DNA of 34,161 bases. Origin: an uncultured Acidimicrobiales bacterium (GTDB lineage: Bacteria; Actinomycetota; Acidimicrobiia; Acidimicrobiales; SZUA-35). The notes under the pieces were generated by a model. That model was not told the DNA's origin, ran no database searches, and saw nothing but the letters and a program-made list of their open reading frames with translations. Both the position numbers and the translations under genes were made by a program. The stretch lies in NCBI GenBank assembly GCA_937958015.1, contig CALGOA010000162.1, positions 1 to 34,161 on the forward strand, written 5' to 3'. This document shows positions 23,356 through 31,849 of the stretch, one piece after another. Each line of letters opens with the position of its first letter. Positions within the stretch are counted from its first letter, which is position 1.

Positions 23356-24331
23356 GGCCTGCGGCCAGGAGGGTCAGCACCGCCGCAGCTGCCGAGAACC
23401 ACTCGGCGATCTCTGTGAACTCGGTACCCGAACCAACGGCCGAGCCGATGTCGGTGTAGACCTCTTCCAGCTCTTCGAGCGAGGACGCCTGGAAATATCG
23501 TCCACCGGTCTGATCGGCGATGGCCTCGAGATTTTCCTCGGCGACGGGAACGTCGATGGGCAGTTGCTCCACCTGGGGGGTCTCGGGGCGGTCGTAGAGG
23601 ATCATCCCGTCGGCGGTGCCGAAGGAGATGGTGGACACCGCAATCTCGGCTTCGTTGGCGGCTGCGATGGCTTCGGATTCGGCCCGACCTTCGGTGGTGG
23701 TGCCGTCGGACAACAGAACGATCGTGGCCGGGGGGATGCGCCCGGTCTCATCCAGCGGTGAGTTCAGCAGTGCATCGAGCGAGGTGAAGATGGCCTCGCC
23801 GATAGCGGTGCTGGGGGCCAACTGCAGGTTCTGGATGGATCGAATGACCTGGGTCCGGTCCCGGGTGGGGGAGACCCTGACGTTCGCAGTTTCAGCAAAG
23901 CTGACCAGACCGACATCGAGCCCCGGCGGGAGTTCCTCAACGAAGGCGATCGCGGCCTGCTGAGCAGCTGCAAGACGGGTCGGAGGAATGTCGTTGGCTT
24001 CCATCGACAGGCTCACGTCGATCGCCAACATCACGACCGCCCGATCGCGTTCGACCTCCATCTCCCGGGCTGGTTCGGCAACACCGAGGATCATGGTGGT
24101 GAGCGCCAGAAGTAACACGGCGGAGGTGGCGTGGCGTCGCCAGCCGGATCGTTTCGGAACGATCGACGACAACATGTCGGCGCTGGCCAGACGGGCGGCA
24201 AAAACCTTCCGCCGGCGCTGCAACACCAGGTAGATGGCGACGAGGGCCGGGATGATCAACAACAGCCAGAGTCGTTCGGCGCTGAGGAAGCCAATGTCGA
24301 AGATCTGCACCGGATTGATGTCGTCGTTCAT
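23324..24331 (-). CDS. BatA-like VWA-domain membrane protein
   Basis: 335 aa. Two N-terminal membrane segments (about 20-37 and 67-84) precede a von Willebrand A domain with the MIDAS start DVSLS (105-109) and further family blocks VVMLAIDVSLSMEANDIPPT, GLVSFAETANV and IVLLSDGTTTEG. A C-terminal membrane segment (about 308-330) ends at FQRLV. It is the BatA/aerotolerance type that works with MoxR ATPases and DUF58 proteins, probably assembling or regulating a surface complex. The ATG at 24331 has GGAGGAGG upstream and overlaps the DUF58 stop by 4 nt. Its last 10 codons lie antisense to the smc 3' end. Confidence 0.9.
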   Translation of the reverse strand: MNDDINPVQIFDIGFLSAERLWLLLIIPALVAIYLVLQRRRKVFAARLASADMLSSIVPKRSGWRRHATSAVLLLALTTMILGVAEPAREMEVERDRAVVMLAIDVSLSMEANDIPPTRLAAAQQAAIAFVEELPPGLDVGLVSFAETANVRVSPTRDRTQVIRSIQNLQLAPSTAIGEAIFTSLDALLNSPLDETGRIPPATIVLLSDGTTTEGRAESEAIAAANEAEIAVSTISFGTADGMILYDRPETPQVEQLPIDVPVAEENLEAIADQTGGRYFQASSLEELEEVYTDIGSAVGSGTEFTEIAEWFSAAAAVLTLLAAGLSLWWFQRLV

Positions 24332-25257
24332 ACTCGCCTCCTCCCTGCGGTGGCGAGGAGTCGATGCTTGCGTTGCGCGACGAAACGCACGATGTCGTCC
24401 AGCCAAGCGTGGTCGGTTCGCATCTCGATGTGGTCGATCCCATCTCGTCGGAAGCGGGCCGTCAGTGTCTCACGTCTCTGCTGTGCAGCGTCGGCGTAGG
24501 CACGACGAACCTTGGCCCTGTGGGTGGGAACTTCGATCAGTTCGCCGGTGGCGGGATCGACGACGGGGAGGAGGCCGACGTTGGGCAAGGTCAGTTCGAG
24601 TGGATCGATCAGTTCGCAGGCGATCACGTCGTGTCGACGGGCGAGCACGCTGAGAGCATCCTCCCACCCCGGGTTGACTCGGAAGTCGCTGATGATCGCG
24701 ATCATGCCGCGCCGTTTTGCGATGGCGCCGATTCGTGTCATCGAACCGGCGAGGTCGGTGATGCCGGCGCCCTCATCGCTGCGAGCGGCCGCCACCTGAT
24801 GCAACACATGCATCAGGTGTTTGCGCGAGCCTCGGGGCGCAATGACCTTCTCGCCCGTTGGGCCGGTGAGGATTGCGCCAAGGCGGTTTCCGTCCCGTTG
24901 GGTGAGGAACCCGATCGATGCCGCCGCAGCGAGGGCGAGCTCTCGTTTCTCCCGGTTGATAGAACCGAGGTTCAGCCGCGGCCCGTTGTCCACGATGATC
25001 CACGATTCCAACTCGCGTTCGGCGATCGTTTGGCGAATGTGCGCCTCGGACAGTCGGGCGGTGACGTTCCAGTCGATCCGGCGAATGTCGTCACCGGGTT
25101 CGTAGCGCCGCGTTTCGCCAAGTTCAGAACCGTGACCGGGAACGAGACCTTTGTGATCCCCGTGCAGCAGTCCGTCGAGTCGTCTGGTGACGTCGAGTTC
25201 CAGCTTGCGCAACGTGGACCGGGCGTCGGCTGCGACCTGTTCGACCGAGTTGGTCAC
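24328..25257 (-). CDS. DUF58-domain protein
   Basis: 309 aa. The DUF58 signature RRYEPGDDIRRIDWNVTAR (50-68) is intact, preceded by GLVPGHGSELGE. Later come SFLTQ-like GFLTQRDGNRLGAIL and IAIISDFRVNPGWEDAL, a VWA-like half. No membrane segment is present, unlike many DUF58 proteins. DUF58 proteins are encoded with MoxR and VWA proteins and are thought to act with them as chaperone-like modules; no biochemical role is established. It overlaps both neighbours by 4 nt (ATGA), so the three genes are tightly coupled. Confidence 0.93.
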   Translation of the reverse strand: MTNSVEQVAADARSTLRKLELDVTRRLDGLLHGDHKGLVPGHGSELGETRRYEPGDDIRRIDWNVTARLSEAHIRQTIAERELESWIIVDNGPRLNLGSINREKRELALAAAASIGFLTQRDGNRLGAILTGPTGEKVIAPRGSRKHLMHVLHQVAAARSDEGAGITDLAGSMTRIGAIAKRRGMIAIISDFRVNPGWEDALSVLARRHDVIACELIDPLELTLPNVGLLPVVDPATGELIEVPTHRAKVRRAYADAAQQRRETLTARFRRDGIDHIEMRTDHAWLDDIVRFVAQRKHRLLATAGRRRV

Positions 25258-26501
25258 GGAGCCGGATGGTCGTTGGGGGCGGTGATGATGCGCGGTTCGC
25301 CGTCAAGGGGGATGTTGTTGGCGGGGGTCTCGTCGGTCGTCTCGTTCGAGATCCGCGGTCGCACCATGCTGGAAAGGTCCTGGGTGACGTCGGTGCTCCC
25401 GCTGCGCACGGGGTCGCCGGGCAACGAGGGGGTTGGAGCTCCGAACGGGGAGGGTCCGGCCGAAGCAGCTGGAGTCGGTTGGACCACGGCGGGAGCCTGC
25501 TCGGGCCGGGCGGTGGTGAGATCGGCCGCAGGAACCACCGAAAGAAGCCGGTTCAGGATGTCGTCGGCCGACCGGTCCTCGGCGAGGGCCTCGTAGGTGA
25601 GCATGAGGCGATGCCGCAGCACGTCGCGGGCGACGTCGAACACATCCTGGGGCAGGGCGTAGCCGCGGCCCCGCATGAGCGCCAGCGCCCGGGCGGCGTC
25701 GATCAGGCCCAGCGTGGCCCGGGGGCTTACGCCGAAGTCGATCAAGCTGGACAACTCGGGAAGACCACGAAGTTCCGGTTCGCGGGTGGCCATGACCAGG
25801 TCGACGGCGTACTGGGCGACGCCGGTGTCGACGTAGACGTGTTGGACCAGATCCTGAATCTCGACCAATCGTTCGGTCGACATCACCGTCTGGATTCGGG
25901 AGAGCGCCTGAGGCACACCGGCGGCGCCAGATCGACGGACGATTTCCAACTCTTCAGCGGGGGAGGGGTATCCGACCACCACCTTCATGAGGAATCGGTC
26001 CCGCTGCGCTTCGGGGAGGGTGTACACACCCTCGGACTCGACTGGATTCTGCGTGGCGAGGACCAGGAACGGGGTGGGCATCGGGCGGGTTTCGCCGGCG
26101 ATCGAGACCTGGCGTTCGGCCATTACCTCCAGCAATGCGCTCTGAACTTTGGCTGGGGCCCGGTTGATCTCGTCGGTCAGGAGGAAGTTGGCGAAGACCG
26201 GTCCCCACTCGATATCGAACGACTCGTCGCTGCCGCGCCAGATTCTGGTGCCGGTGAGGTCGGAGGGGAGCAGATCGGGCGTGAACTGCAGTCGTGAGAA
26301 CGATCCGCCGATGACCTCGGCCATGGTGGAGACCGCCAGAGTTTTGGCCAGTCCCGGCAGGCCTTCGAGCAGGATGTGGCCCCTCGCCAGCACGGCGACC
26401 AGCAGGCGCTCGACCATGTGGTCCTGGCCGACGATGACCTTCTTGACCTCGAAGGCCACCCGTTCGAGTTCGGCCGCGGCGGTCTGGTGCTCGGTAGTCA
26501 C
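25254..26501 (-). CDS. MoxR-family AAA+ ATPase with disordered C-terminal tail
   Basis: 415 aa. Walker A is EGLPGLAKT (46-54), Walker B LLTDEINRAP (107-116), and sensor 1 lies in LVLATQNPVESEG, followed by LPEAQRDRFL and the lid with SPRATLGLIDAARALAL. MoxR ATPases act as chaperones for VWA-domain partners, here the two downstream genes. Residues from about 325 form an 85-90-residue tail rich in Pro, Ala, Ser and Thr (AVVQPTPAASAGPSPFGAPT) that most MoxR proteins of about 320 aa lack. The start is GTG at 26501; no ribosome binding site is visible. It heads the moxR–DUF58–VWA operon and is divergent from the response regulator gene. Confidence 0.93.
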   Translation of the reverse strand: MTTEHQTAAAELERVAFEVKKVIVGQDHMVERLLVAVLARGHILLEGLPGLAKTLAVSTMAEVIGGSFSRLQFTPDLLPSDLTGTRIWRGSDESFDIEWGPVFANFLLTDEINRAPAKVQSALLEVMAERQVSIAGETRPMPTPFLVLATQNPVESEGVYTLPEAQRDRFLMKVVVGYPSPAEELEIVRRSGAAGVPQALSRIQTVMSTERLVEIQDLVQHVYVDTGVAQYAVDLVMATREPELRGLPELSSLIDFGVSPRATLGLIDAARALALMRGRGYALPQDVFDVARDVLRHRLMLTYEALAEDRSADDILNRLLSVVPAADLTTARPEQAPAVVQPTPAASAGPSPFGAPTPSLPGDPVRSGSTDVTQDLSSMVRPRISNETTDETPANNIPLDGEPRIITAPNDHPAP

Positions 26502-26654
26502 ACCACCATTGTGGCGACGAAAACCGAAAGTTGGCTGAAAACCAGCTCAGCGGTCGTTCGGAGAGTCAATTTGGATGAAAGCAGGAATTACTGGAGCCTC
26601 CGTACCGTTGACAGATCTGCCGGACCCACTGGCCAGCAGATTCACAGAGAGCGG

Positions 26655-26660
26655 TACTGT
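26655..26660 (+). promoter_or_regulatory. Putative -10 element of the response-regulator gene
   Basis: TACTGT, 7 nt, then the ATG at 26668, with no ribosome binding site. The 166-bp gap between moxR and this gene holds nothing else I can support. Confidence 0.45.
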
Positions 26661-26667
26661 TTCTATC

Positions 26668-27357
26668 ATGCGCATCCTTGTTGTAGACGACGAAGTCGAA
26701 CTGGCCGAGGCCGTCGGTAAGGCGTTGCGTCGCGAGGGGTACGCGGTCGATGTGGTCCACACCGCGGCCGAGGCCCTCGATGTCACCAGCTACACGCCGT
26801 ATGACCTCATCACACTGGACCTGACCCTTCCGGACGGGGACGGGCGTCAGATCTGTCGAACGATCCGAACCGAACACGACCACCAACCCCGGGTGTTAAT
26901 GCTCACCGCCCGCGACGACATCGAGGAACGCGTCGCCGGCCTCGATGACGGTGCCGATGACTATCTGGTGAAACCATTCGCTTTACCGGAGCTTTTCGCC
27001 CGGGTGCGCACGCTGTTGCGCAGAGACACCGATGCTTCCGCCGGTTCGGAACTGGAGATCGCTGGACTCACCCTCGATGCAACCGCCCATCGAGTCACCT
27101 GGAAGGAGAGCGAGATCGATATGACCGCCAAAGAATTCGCACTCCTTCGGTACTTCATGACCCACGCCGACGATGTCCACAGCCAGGAGCAACTGCTCGA
27201 GCATGTCTGGGATGCGGCCGCCGACCCCTTCACCAACACCGTCAGGGTGACGGTTGGAACGCTTCGCCGCAAGTTGTCCACCGCCACCGACCGTCAATGG
27301 ATCGAAACCGTGATCGGTGCCGGTTACCGATTCGTGAAAGAACCAGAGGCTGTGTAG
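26668..27357 (+). CDS. OmpR-family response regulator
   Basis: 229 aa. The receiver domain has the acidic pair Asp 7-Asp 8, the phosphoacceptor Asp 51 in LITLDLTLPDGDG, Thr 80 in LMLTA and Lys 102 in VKPF. A winged-helix DNA-binding domain (about 130-225) follows, with TAKEFALLRYF and VTVGTLRRKL. It is paired with the kinase gene 11 nt downstream. The frame is open 31 codons upstream, but homology begins at MRILVVDDE and a -10-like hexamer lies 7 nt before that ATG. The genes it controls are not evident from the window. Confidence 0.95.
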   Translation: MRILVVDDEVELAEAVGKALRREGYAVDVVHTAAEALDVTSYTPYDLITLDLTLPDGDGRQICRTIRTEHDHQPRVLMLTARDDIEERVAGLDDGADDYLVKPFALPELFARVRTLLRRDTDASAGSELEIAGLTLDATAHRVTWKESEIDMTAKEFALLRYFMTHADDVHSQEQLLEHVWDAAADPFTNTVRVTVGTLRRKLSTATDRQWIETVIGAGYRFVKEPEAV

Positions 27358-27368
27358 CCACCTCGCCT

Positions 27369-28535
27369 ATGTCTGCTCTTCGTCTCCCCAGTTTCGTCGA
27401 AACCATTCGCTTCCGGCTGTCGCTGGCGTTCGCGGTGGTCGTGTTCGTCGTCGGTTCGCTGGTTATTGCCGGCCTCTACCTCTACGAAACGAACACGCTG
27501 GTCGAACCGGTCATCATGGCCGAGAAGGGCTACCAACTCGACACCACCACGGGTGAGTTCATGGAGATCGACGTGATCTTTCCCGAGGAGCAGCAGCGGG
27601 TGATGCTGGAGAAGCTGGAGTTGGACGCGTATCGCGAAGCGCTGCGTTCGCTTCGGTCGTCCTCGTATCTGGCGCTGACGGTGTTGTTCTTCGGAGCATT
27701 TGCCAGTGGCTGGTTCCTGTCGGGCTGGGCGCTTCGTCCGGTCCGTCGAATCACCAACGTGGCGCAGGGCATCACCGGGTCGGACCTCGGCCAGCGCATC
27801 GGACTTCAGGGACCGCGGGACGAGTTGCGGGACATGGGTGACACCTTCGATTCGATGCTCGACCGGCTCGAAGTCGCATTTGATGATCAACGTCGTTTCG
27901 TGGCCGAGGCTTCTCACGAGCTTCGCAATCCGCTTGCGGTGGCTAGAACCAATCTCGAGCTGGCCCTCTATTCAGGTGATGAGGAAGAGATTCGGGAAGC
28001 CGCAACCATCGCCCACGATGCCACGCAACGAATGAGTTCGATGGTCGACGAAATGCTGGGCCACGCCCGCGAGTCGCTGCCCGTCGTGGCAACCGAACGC
28101 CTCGACCTCACCGCGCTGGCCCAATCGGTCGCCACCGAACACCGAGCCGCCGCCCGCCAACGCAGCATTCGGCTGGTCGTAACAGCCCAGCCGCTGGCGG
28201 TGAAGGGTGACCATTTGGCGCTGCGCCGCGCCGCCAACAACCTTCTGGCCAACGCGATCCGTCTGGCCCCCGAGGGATCCACGATCACCATCGGCGTGGA
28301 ACAAAACGGTGCCACCGCCAGCCTTTCGGTGACCGATGAAGGACCAGGTTTGTCCGATGACGACCGCACCCGGGTCTTCGACCGCTTCTGGCAGGGTGCC
28401 GGTCAGGAACATCGCGGCGCCGGCCTCGGGTTGGCCATCGTGAAACGAATCGCCGAACGTCATGGCGGGGATGCGTCGGTCACCCCGGCTGGCCGCGGAT
28501 CCCGTTTCGCCGTCACGCTGCCGACTTCGGCCTAA
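27369..28535 (+). CDS. Sensor histidine kinase, partner of the OmpR regulator
   Basis: 388 aa. TM1 (18-38), a short extracytoplasmic loop of about 60 residues (41-98), TM2 (99-120), HAMP (121-172, starting ALRPVRRI), the phosphoacceptor His 183 in ASHELRNPLA, and an ATPase domain with NNLLANAIRLAPEGS (N box), DEGPGLSDDDRTRVFDRFW (G1/F) and GAGLGLAIVKRIAERHGG (G2). All catalytic boxes are intact. The small loop gives no hint of the ligand. The ATG at 27369 lies 11 nt after the regulator stop; an upstream in-frame start would overlap that gene. Confidence 0.95.
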   Translation: MSALRLPSFVETIRFRLSLAFAVVVFVVGSLVIAGLYLYETNTLVEPVIMAEKGYQLDTTTGEFMEIDVIFPEEQQRVMLEKLELDAYREALRSLRSSSYLALTVLFFGAFASGWFLSGWALRPVRRITNVAQGITGSDLGQRIGLQGPRDELRDMGDTFDSMLDRLEVAFDDQRRFVAEASHELRNPLAVARTNLELALYSGDEEEIREAATIAHDATQRMSSMVDEMLGHARESLPVVATERLDLTALAQSVATEHRAAARQRSIRLVVTAQPLAVKGDHLALRRAANNLLANAIRLAPEGSTITIGVEQNGATASLSVTDEGPGLSDDDRTRVFDRFWQGAGQEHRGAGLGLAIVKRIAERHGGDASVTPAGRGSRFAVTLPTSA

Positions 28536-28665
28536 GAATCCAGCTCCCGGGTGGGGGAGAGCAGTATCCACCACTGTGCTTGTATCAGCACCTATCGTCG
28601 GCTCTCGTTCGATCCTGCGGTTCGCAGGCTCCGTTTCGACGGGGATTCGGCGCCAGGAGGCAGCA

Positions 28666-29631
28666 ATGACTCAGCACGACACGATGTCCGCCAAGACGGG
28701 GCTTCCCGCCGGAGCGCTGACGCTGCGTCAGACGGCTGACGCACTCGGAACCTCGACCACAACCCTTCGCAAGATGATCCGCCAGGGTCGTCTCCCCGAA
28801 GCGGAGAAGGTACGAACGATCGAGGGCCGGGTCTGGTCGATCCGGGTCGAGTCGATTCGGAGCATCGCCGAACGATCCGGCTTCGTTCTCTCAGTAACCG
28901 ATTCGATCGATCTGCGAGACCCCGAGGTGGCCGACGCCGAAGCCGAGGACACACCACTCGAGAACTCTGACACGGACACCGATACGCCCGGAGCATTCGC
29001 CACCGAACCCGAGGTTCGAACCGCGCCCGTTCGCCACCTCGAACCGGTGCCTTCTGAAACGTTCGAGACCGAGGCCGATACCGAACTTGAATCGGCCGCT
29101 CTCTCCGAGGCGATGGCACCGGTGCAGACGCCCACGCCGGTCGAACCGGTTGTCGAGCCGGCAACCACCGCCATCGAGTCGGCCGGCCCGACCGCCGAAG
29201 TGGAGACGGTCGAGGCATCCGGAGCTCCGTCGTTGGCCGATGTTCTCGATACCGCTCTGCTCGAGAAGCTCCTCGGGGCCAAGGATGCCGAAACCCAGGC
29301 CCTCGTGGTGGCCGAACGGCAACGAACCGAATACGAGTCGCTCGCAGCTCGCCAGCTCGAGGTCGAGCGCCGGTATGAGGTGGCCGAGGTGCAGCGCAAA
29401 CAACTGGCCGAGCGGCTTCACGACGAGGCGTTGGCGAGGGCGATCGCAGACGCAAGAGTGACCGAGTTGCGCGACCAGCTTCAGCGGGAGATCACCTACG
29501 CCGAGGCCGAGCGGTACGAACGGCGACAGGCGCTAGCTCGCGAGACGCTGGCGCTTTCGGAGGCGGCGGAGACCCGAGCCTCGTTGGGGTGGCGGGCCCG
29601 TCGACGGCTTTCGAAGAAGACCGAGGGCTAA
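28666..29631 (+). CDS. MerR/excisionase-like HTH protein with coiled-coil C-terminus
   Basis: 321 aa, not assignable to a named family. Residues 18-70 form a MerR/excisionase-type helix-turn-helix (LTLRQTADALGTSTTTLRKM, IRQGRLPEAEKV, GRVWSIRVESI). Residues about 80-210 are acidic and disordered (rich in Glu, Thr and Pro). Residues about 215-320 form a charged coiled coil (ERQRTEYESLAARQLEVERR; RITDL-like RVTELRDQLQREI) with a basic end, WRARRRLSKKTEG. AGGAGG lies 5 nt before the ATG, one of the best ribosome binding sites here. It follows the kinase gene by 130 nt. The plan recalls KfrA-like or other DNA-binding coiled-coil proteins, but similarity is only architectural. Confidence 0.75.
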   Translation: MTQHDTMSAKTGLPAGALTLRQTADALGTSTTTLRKMIRQGRLPEAEKVRTIEGRVWSIRVESIRSIAERSGFVLSVTDSIDLRDPEVADAEAEDTPLENSDTDTDTPGAFATEPEVRTAPVRHLEPVPSETFETEADTELESAALSEAMAPVQTPTPVEPVVEPATTAIESAGPTAEVETVEASGAPSLADVLDTALLEKLLGAKDAETQALVVAERQRTEYESLAARQLEVERRYEVAEVQRKQLAERLHDEALARAIADARVTELRDQLQREITYAEAERYERRQALARETLALSEAAETRASLGWRARRRLSKKTEG

Positions 29632-29643
29632 CCCAGCCCTGCG

Positions 29644-30117
29644 CTATTTCACGACGAAGGTAGCGCGGGTGGCGCCCGAGATTTGTTGTAGCCGATTGGG
29701 ATCGATGGGGAATACGTGCCGTGGTGTTCCAGCTGCCGCCCACACCTGCTCGTACTGGAACAGATGAGGATCGATCACCGACGTGAGCGGCGAGAGGTGG
29801 CCAAAGGGTGCCACACCGCCGATGGCGAACCCGGTCGTCTCGCGGACCTGATCGGCATCGGCCCGTCCACACTTGTTCACGCCGATGGCCGCAGCGAGCA
29901 GTTTTGGATCCACTTGATGTGCACCGCTGGTGAGAGCCAGTACCAGACCGTCGTCGGCGCTGAAGATCATGCTCTTCACGATCTGGGCAACGTCACATCC
30001 CACCGCCGCGGCAGCATCGACGGCGCTGCGGGTCCCGTCCGGGTACTCGATGATTTCCAGTTCAAGGCCGGCATCGAGGGCGGCAGAAACTACTCGTCCG
30101 ACTGAGGGTGAGGCCAT
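29644..30117 (-). CDS. YbaK/EbsC-type aminoacyl-tRNA deacylase
   Basis: 157 aa, the size of stand-alone YbaK/ProX trans-editing proteins, which hydrolyse mischarged tRNA such as Cys- or Ala-tRNA(Pro). Motifs: IVKSMIF with Lys 48, the GVNKCGRADADQVRETTG stretch and TGFAIGGVAPFGH (95-107), the family signature. The exact aminoacyl specificity is unknown. It is a single gene, convergent with the HTH/coiled-coil gene (12 nt between stops) and divergent from the htrA-like gene. TACGCT lies 6 nt before the ATG on the minus strand, with no ribosome binding site. Confidence 0.9.
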   Translation of the reverse strand: MASPSVGRVVSAALDAGLELEIIEYPDGTRSAVDAAAAVGCDVAQIVKSMIFSADDGLVLALTSGAHQVDPKLLAAAIGVNKCGRADADQVRETTGFAIGGVAPFGHLSPLTSVIDPHLFQYEQVWAAAGTPRHVFPIDPNRLQQISGATRATFVVK

Positions 30118-30123
30118 CGGGTG

Positions 30124-30129
30124 AGCGTA
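30124..30129 (-). promoter_or_regulatory. Putative -10 element of the YbaK gene
   Basis: TACGCT on the minus strand, then 6 nt and the ATG at 30117. The hexamer equals the one before the 78-aa gene. Confidence 0.45.
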
Positions 30130-30146
30130 CGGTGGAATAACCGACC

Positions 30147-30176
30147 TTTAACCTGGCTTTCAGGTTGATGTAGTTA
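30147..30176 (+). promoter_or_regulatory. Possible promoter of the HtrA-like gene
   Basis: TTTAAC (30147-30152), an 18-nt spacer and TAGTTA (30171-30176) resemble a weak -35/-10 pair. The leader would be about 50 nt and hold GAGGAG at 30214-30219. Confidence 0.28.
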
Positions 30177-30231
30177 GATGCCGAGTATCACAACAGGCAG
30201 ACACACTGCGATCGAGGAGTTGACCACACAA

Positions 30232-31755
30232 ATGAGCGATACGAGCTGGGATTTCGAGGCTGCAAAGCCCACACCCCCCGAGACAGCTCCTGTCCCGTCG
30301 GGACCCCAGACCGGCGAGACGGTTCGAACCGTTCCTCAGGCGCCGACTGCGCCCGTCGCAGGACCCACCCCAACCACGGTAGGAGCGACGCCCGCACCTG
30401 CGACGTCCGCACCCGTGACGTCCGCACCGGCGCGACCGCCGCTCGGACGCACCGTGTTTGCCGCTCCAAGTTCCCCGTCCCGACCGGTGGGCGACCGAAC
30501 CGGAATCCTTCCGCCGCCGCTTCCCACCCCACCGGTCAAGGACCGTTACATCGCCCCGGGCGCCATCGCCCCGGGCGCCATCGCCCCGGCGTCGTCGGCT
30601 CGAGCCGGGACCGGCATGCCCACCTTCACCCCTCCTGCGATGCCGCCCACCCAGGCCGAATCGACCGCTCGCGTTGCCGCCGCCGCAGCCCCGGCTCCCA
30701 GCCCGTCCCGGAAATGGGGATGGCGAGCCTTTGCAGCCTTCGTTGCCGGCGCAGTGATCAGCGGTGCCGCTTTCACCGCGGGCACCATGGTTGCCGACGA
30801 CACGACCGAAGCGGTAGCCCCCACCACCGTGCCCGTCGTCGCCACCGACGACACGCCCACACCACGGCTTGAGCCCGCAGCGCCCAGCGCCGAGAACCCC
30901 GCAGCGTTCGTCGCTGATGATCTCGGTCCCTCGGTGGTGCAGGTCCGCACCAACTTCGGAACCGGATCCGGTGTCGTCTACCGGGAGGGTGGCTACATCA
31001 TGACGAACAATCACGTCATCGAGAACGCCACAGACATCGGAGTGATCGACTTCCAGGGTCGAGCGCTCAACGCCACCCTGATCGGAGCTGACCCCCGCGC
31101 CGACATCGCCGTGATTCAGGTTGATGGGCTCGATCTGCCGGTCGCCGATCTCGCTCTGGGCCAGGAGCTTTCGGTTGGCCAGACCGCCATCGCAATCGGC
31201 AGCCCATTCGACCTCACCCGCACGGTGACCGCCGGAATCATCTCGGCGCTGAACCGTCCACTGGAAAACCAGGGAAGCGGCTTCACGTCGATGATCCAGA
31301 CCGACGCCCCGATCAACCCGGGCAATTCGGGCGGACCGTTGGCCAACCGTCTCGGCGAGGTCATCGGTATCAACACCGCCATCCGGACCGACGGCGTTTC
31401 CAACAGCAATGTCGGCGTTGGCTTTGCGGTCCCGATCGACACCGCCCACCGGGTCGCTGAACGGATCGTTGCTGGCGAGAGCCTAGAGCCTGGGTTCCTC
31501 GGCGTGGGTCGTGGACAATCCGCTATCGGGGAGGTCGGCGTCGTGATCGAAGACATCACCGCTGGCTCCGGTGCCGAGGATGCAGGCCTCCAGTCCGGTG
31601 ACCGGGTCCTCACCGTCAACGGGGCACCCGTGACCGACTTCATCGAGCTGGCCGGTTTGATCTCCAACAACTTCCCGGGTGACCAGATCGAACTGGAGAT
31701 CTTCCGGGGCGAGCAGCCGCTGACGATCACCGCAACCCTTGGTGATCGCCCGTAA
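30232..31755 (+). CDS. HtrA/DegP-like membrane-anchored serine protease with PDZ domain
   Basis: 507 aa. A Pro/Ala/Thr-rich cytoplasmic segment (1-160) precedes one membrane helix (about 164-186, FAAFVAGAVISGAAFTAG), a short spacer, a trypsin-like domain and a C-terminal PDZ domain (about 400-500). The catalytic triad is His 261 (TNNHVI), Asp 291 (RADIAVI) and Ser 366 (NPGNSGGPL). The long disordered N-terminus plus single helix is the usual actinobacterial HtrA layout; the protease acts outside the membrane in quality control. The ATG at 30232 has GAGGAG upstream; an ATG at 30178 would add 18 residues. A clear intrinsic terminator follows. Confidence 0.93.
   Translation: MSDTSWDFEAAKPTPPETAPVPSGPQTGETVRTVPQAPTAPVAGPTPTTVGATPAPATSAPVTSAPARPPLGRTVFAAPSSPSRPVGDRTGILPPPLPTPPVKDRYIAPGAIAPGAIAPASSARAGTGMPTFTPPAMPPTQAESTARVAAAAAPAPSPSRKWGWRAFAAFVAGAVISGAAFTAGTMVADDTTEAVAPTTVPVVATDDTPTPRLEPAAPSAENPAAFVADDLGPSVVQVRTNFGTGSGVVYREGGYIMTNNHVIENATDIGVIDFQGRALNATLIGADPRADIAVIQVDGLDLPVADLALGQELSVGQTAIAIGSPFDLTRTVTAGIISALNRPLENQGSGFTSMIQTDAPINPGNSGGPLANRLGEVIGINTAIRTDGVSNSNVGVGFAVPIDTAHRVAERIVAGESLEPGFLGVGRGQSAIGEVGVVIEDITAGSGAEDAGLQSGDRVLTVNGAPVTDFIELAGLISNNFPGDQIELEIFRGEQPLTITATLGDRP
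30550..30590 (+). repeat. In-frame 15-nt direct repeat in the HtrA-like N-terminus
   Basis: The unit ATCGCCCCGGGCGCC occurs twice in full and a third time for 11 nt, encoding Ile-Ala-Pro-Gly-Ala repeated in the disordered region. Such units change copy number easily by slippage. Confidence 0.8.
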
Positions 31756-31780
31756 GTAAAACGAGGCCCACGGTTCCGCT

Positions 31781-31827
31781 GCCCGATCACGTCCTTCCCC
31801 CGGGACTGATCGGGCGGCTTGGTTTTT
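31781..31827 (+). terminator. Intrinsic terminator after the HtrA-like gene
   Basis: Arms GCCCGATCA (31781-31789) and TGATCGGGC (31807-31815) pair perfectly over 9 bp; GTCC/GGAC continues inside after a bulge. A TTTTT run lies at 31823-31827. It ends 9 nt before the -10-like element of ftsY, so the two genes are separate units. Confidence 0.85.
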
Positions 31828-31835
31828 GGGGACGT

Positions 31836-31841
31836 TAGGCT
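31836..31841 (+). promoter_or_regulatory. Putative -10 element of ftsY
   Basis: TAGGCT, 8 nt, then the ATG at 31850. It follows a strong terminator directly, so ftsY needs its own promoter here. Confidence 0.5.
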
Positions 31842-31849
31842 TTCCGGTA

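Noticed and set aside
24364..26297. Long plus-strand frames opposite the DUF58 and moxR genes
   Set aside because: The minus strand has clear family motifs; the plus frames are shadows.
26608..26642. TTGACA upstream of the response regulator as a -35 box
   Set aside because: The nearest -10-like CAGATT is 23 nt away and TACTGT 41 nt away, outside the usual 16-19 nt.
28541..28565. CTCCC/GGGAG hairpin after the OmpR-partner kinase
   Set aside because: Short stem, no T-run; could be chance in GC-rich DNA.
30160..31449. 429-aa Gly/Arg-rich minus-strand frame opposite the HtrA-like gene
   Set aside because: Low-complexity shadow of the Pro/Ala-rich coding sequence, which carries the catalytic triad.
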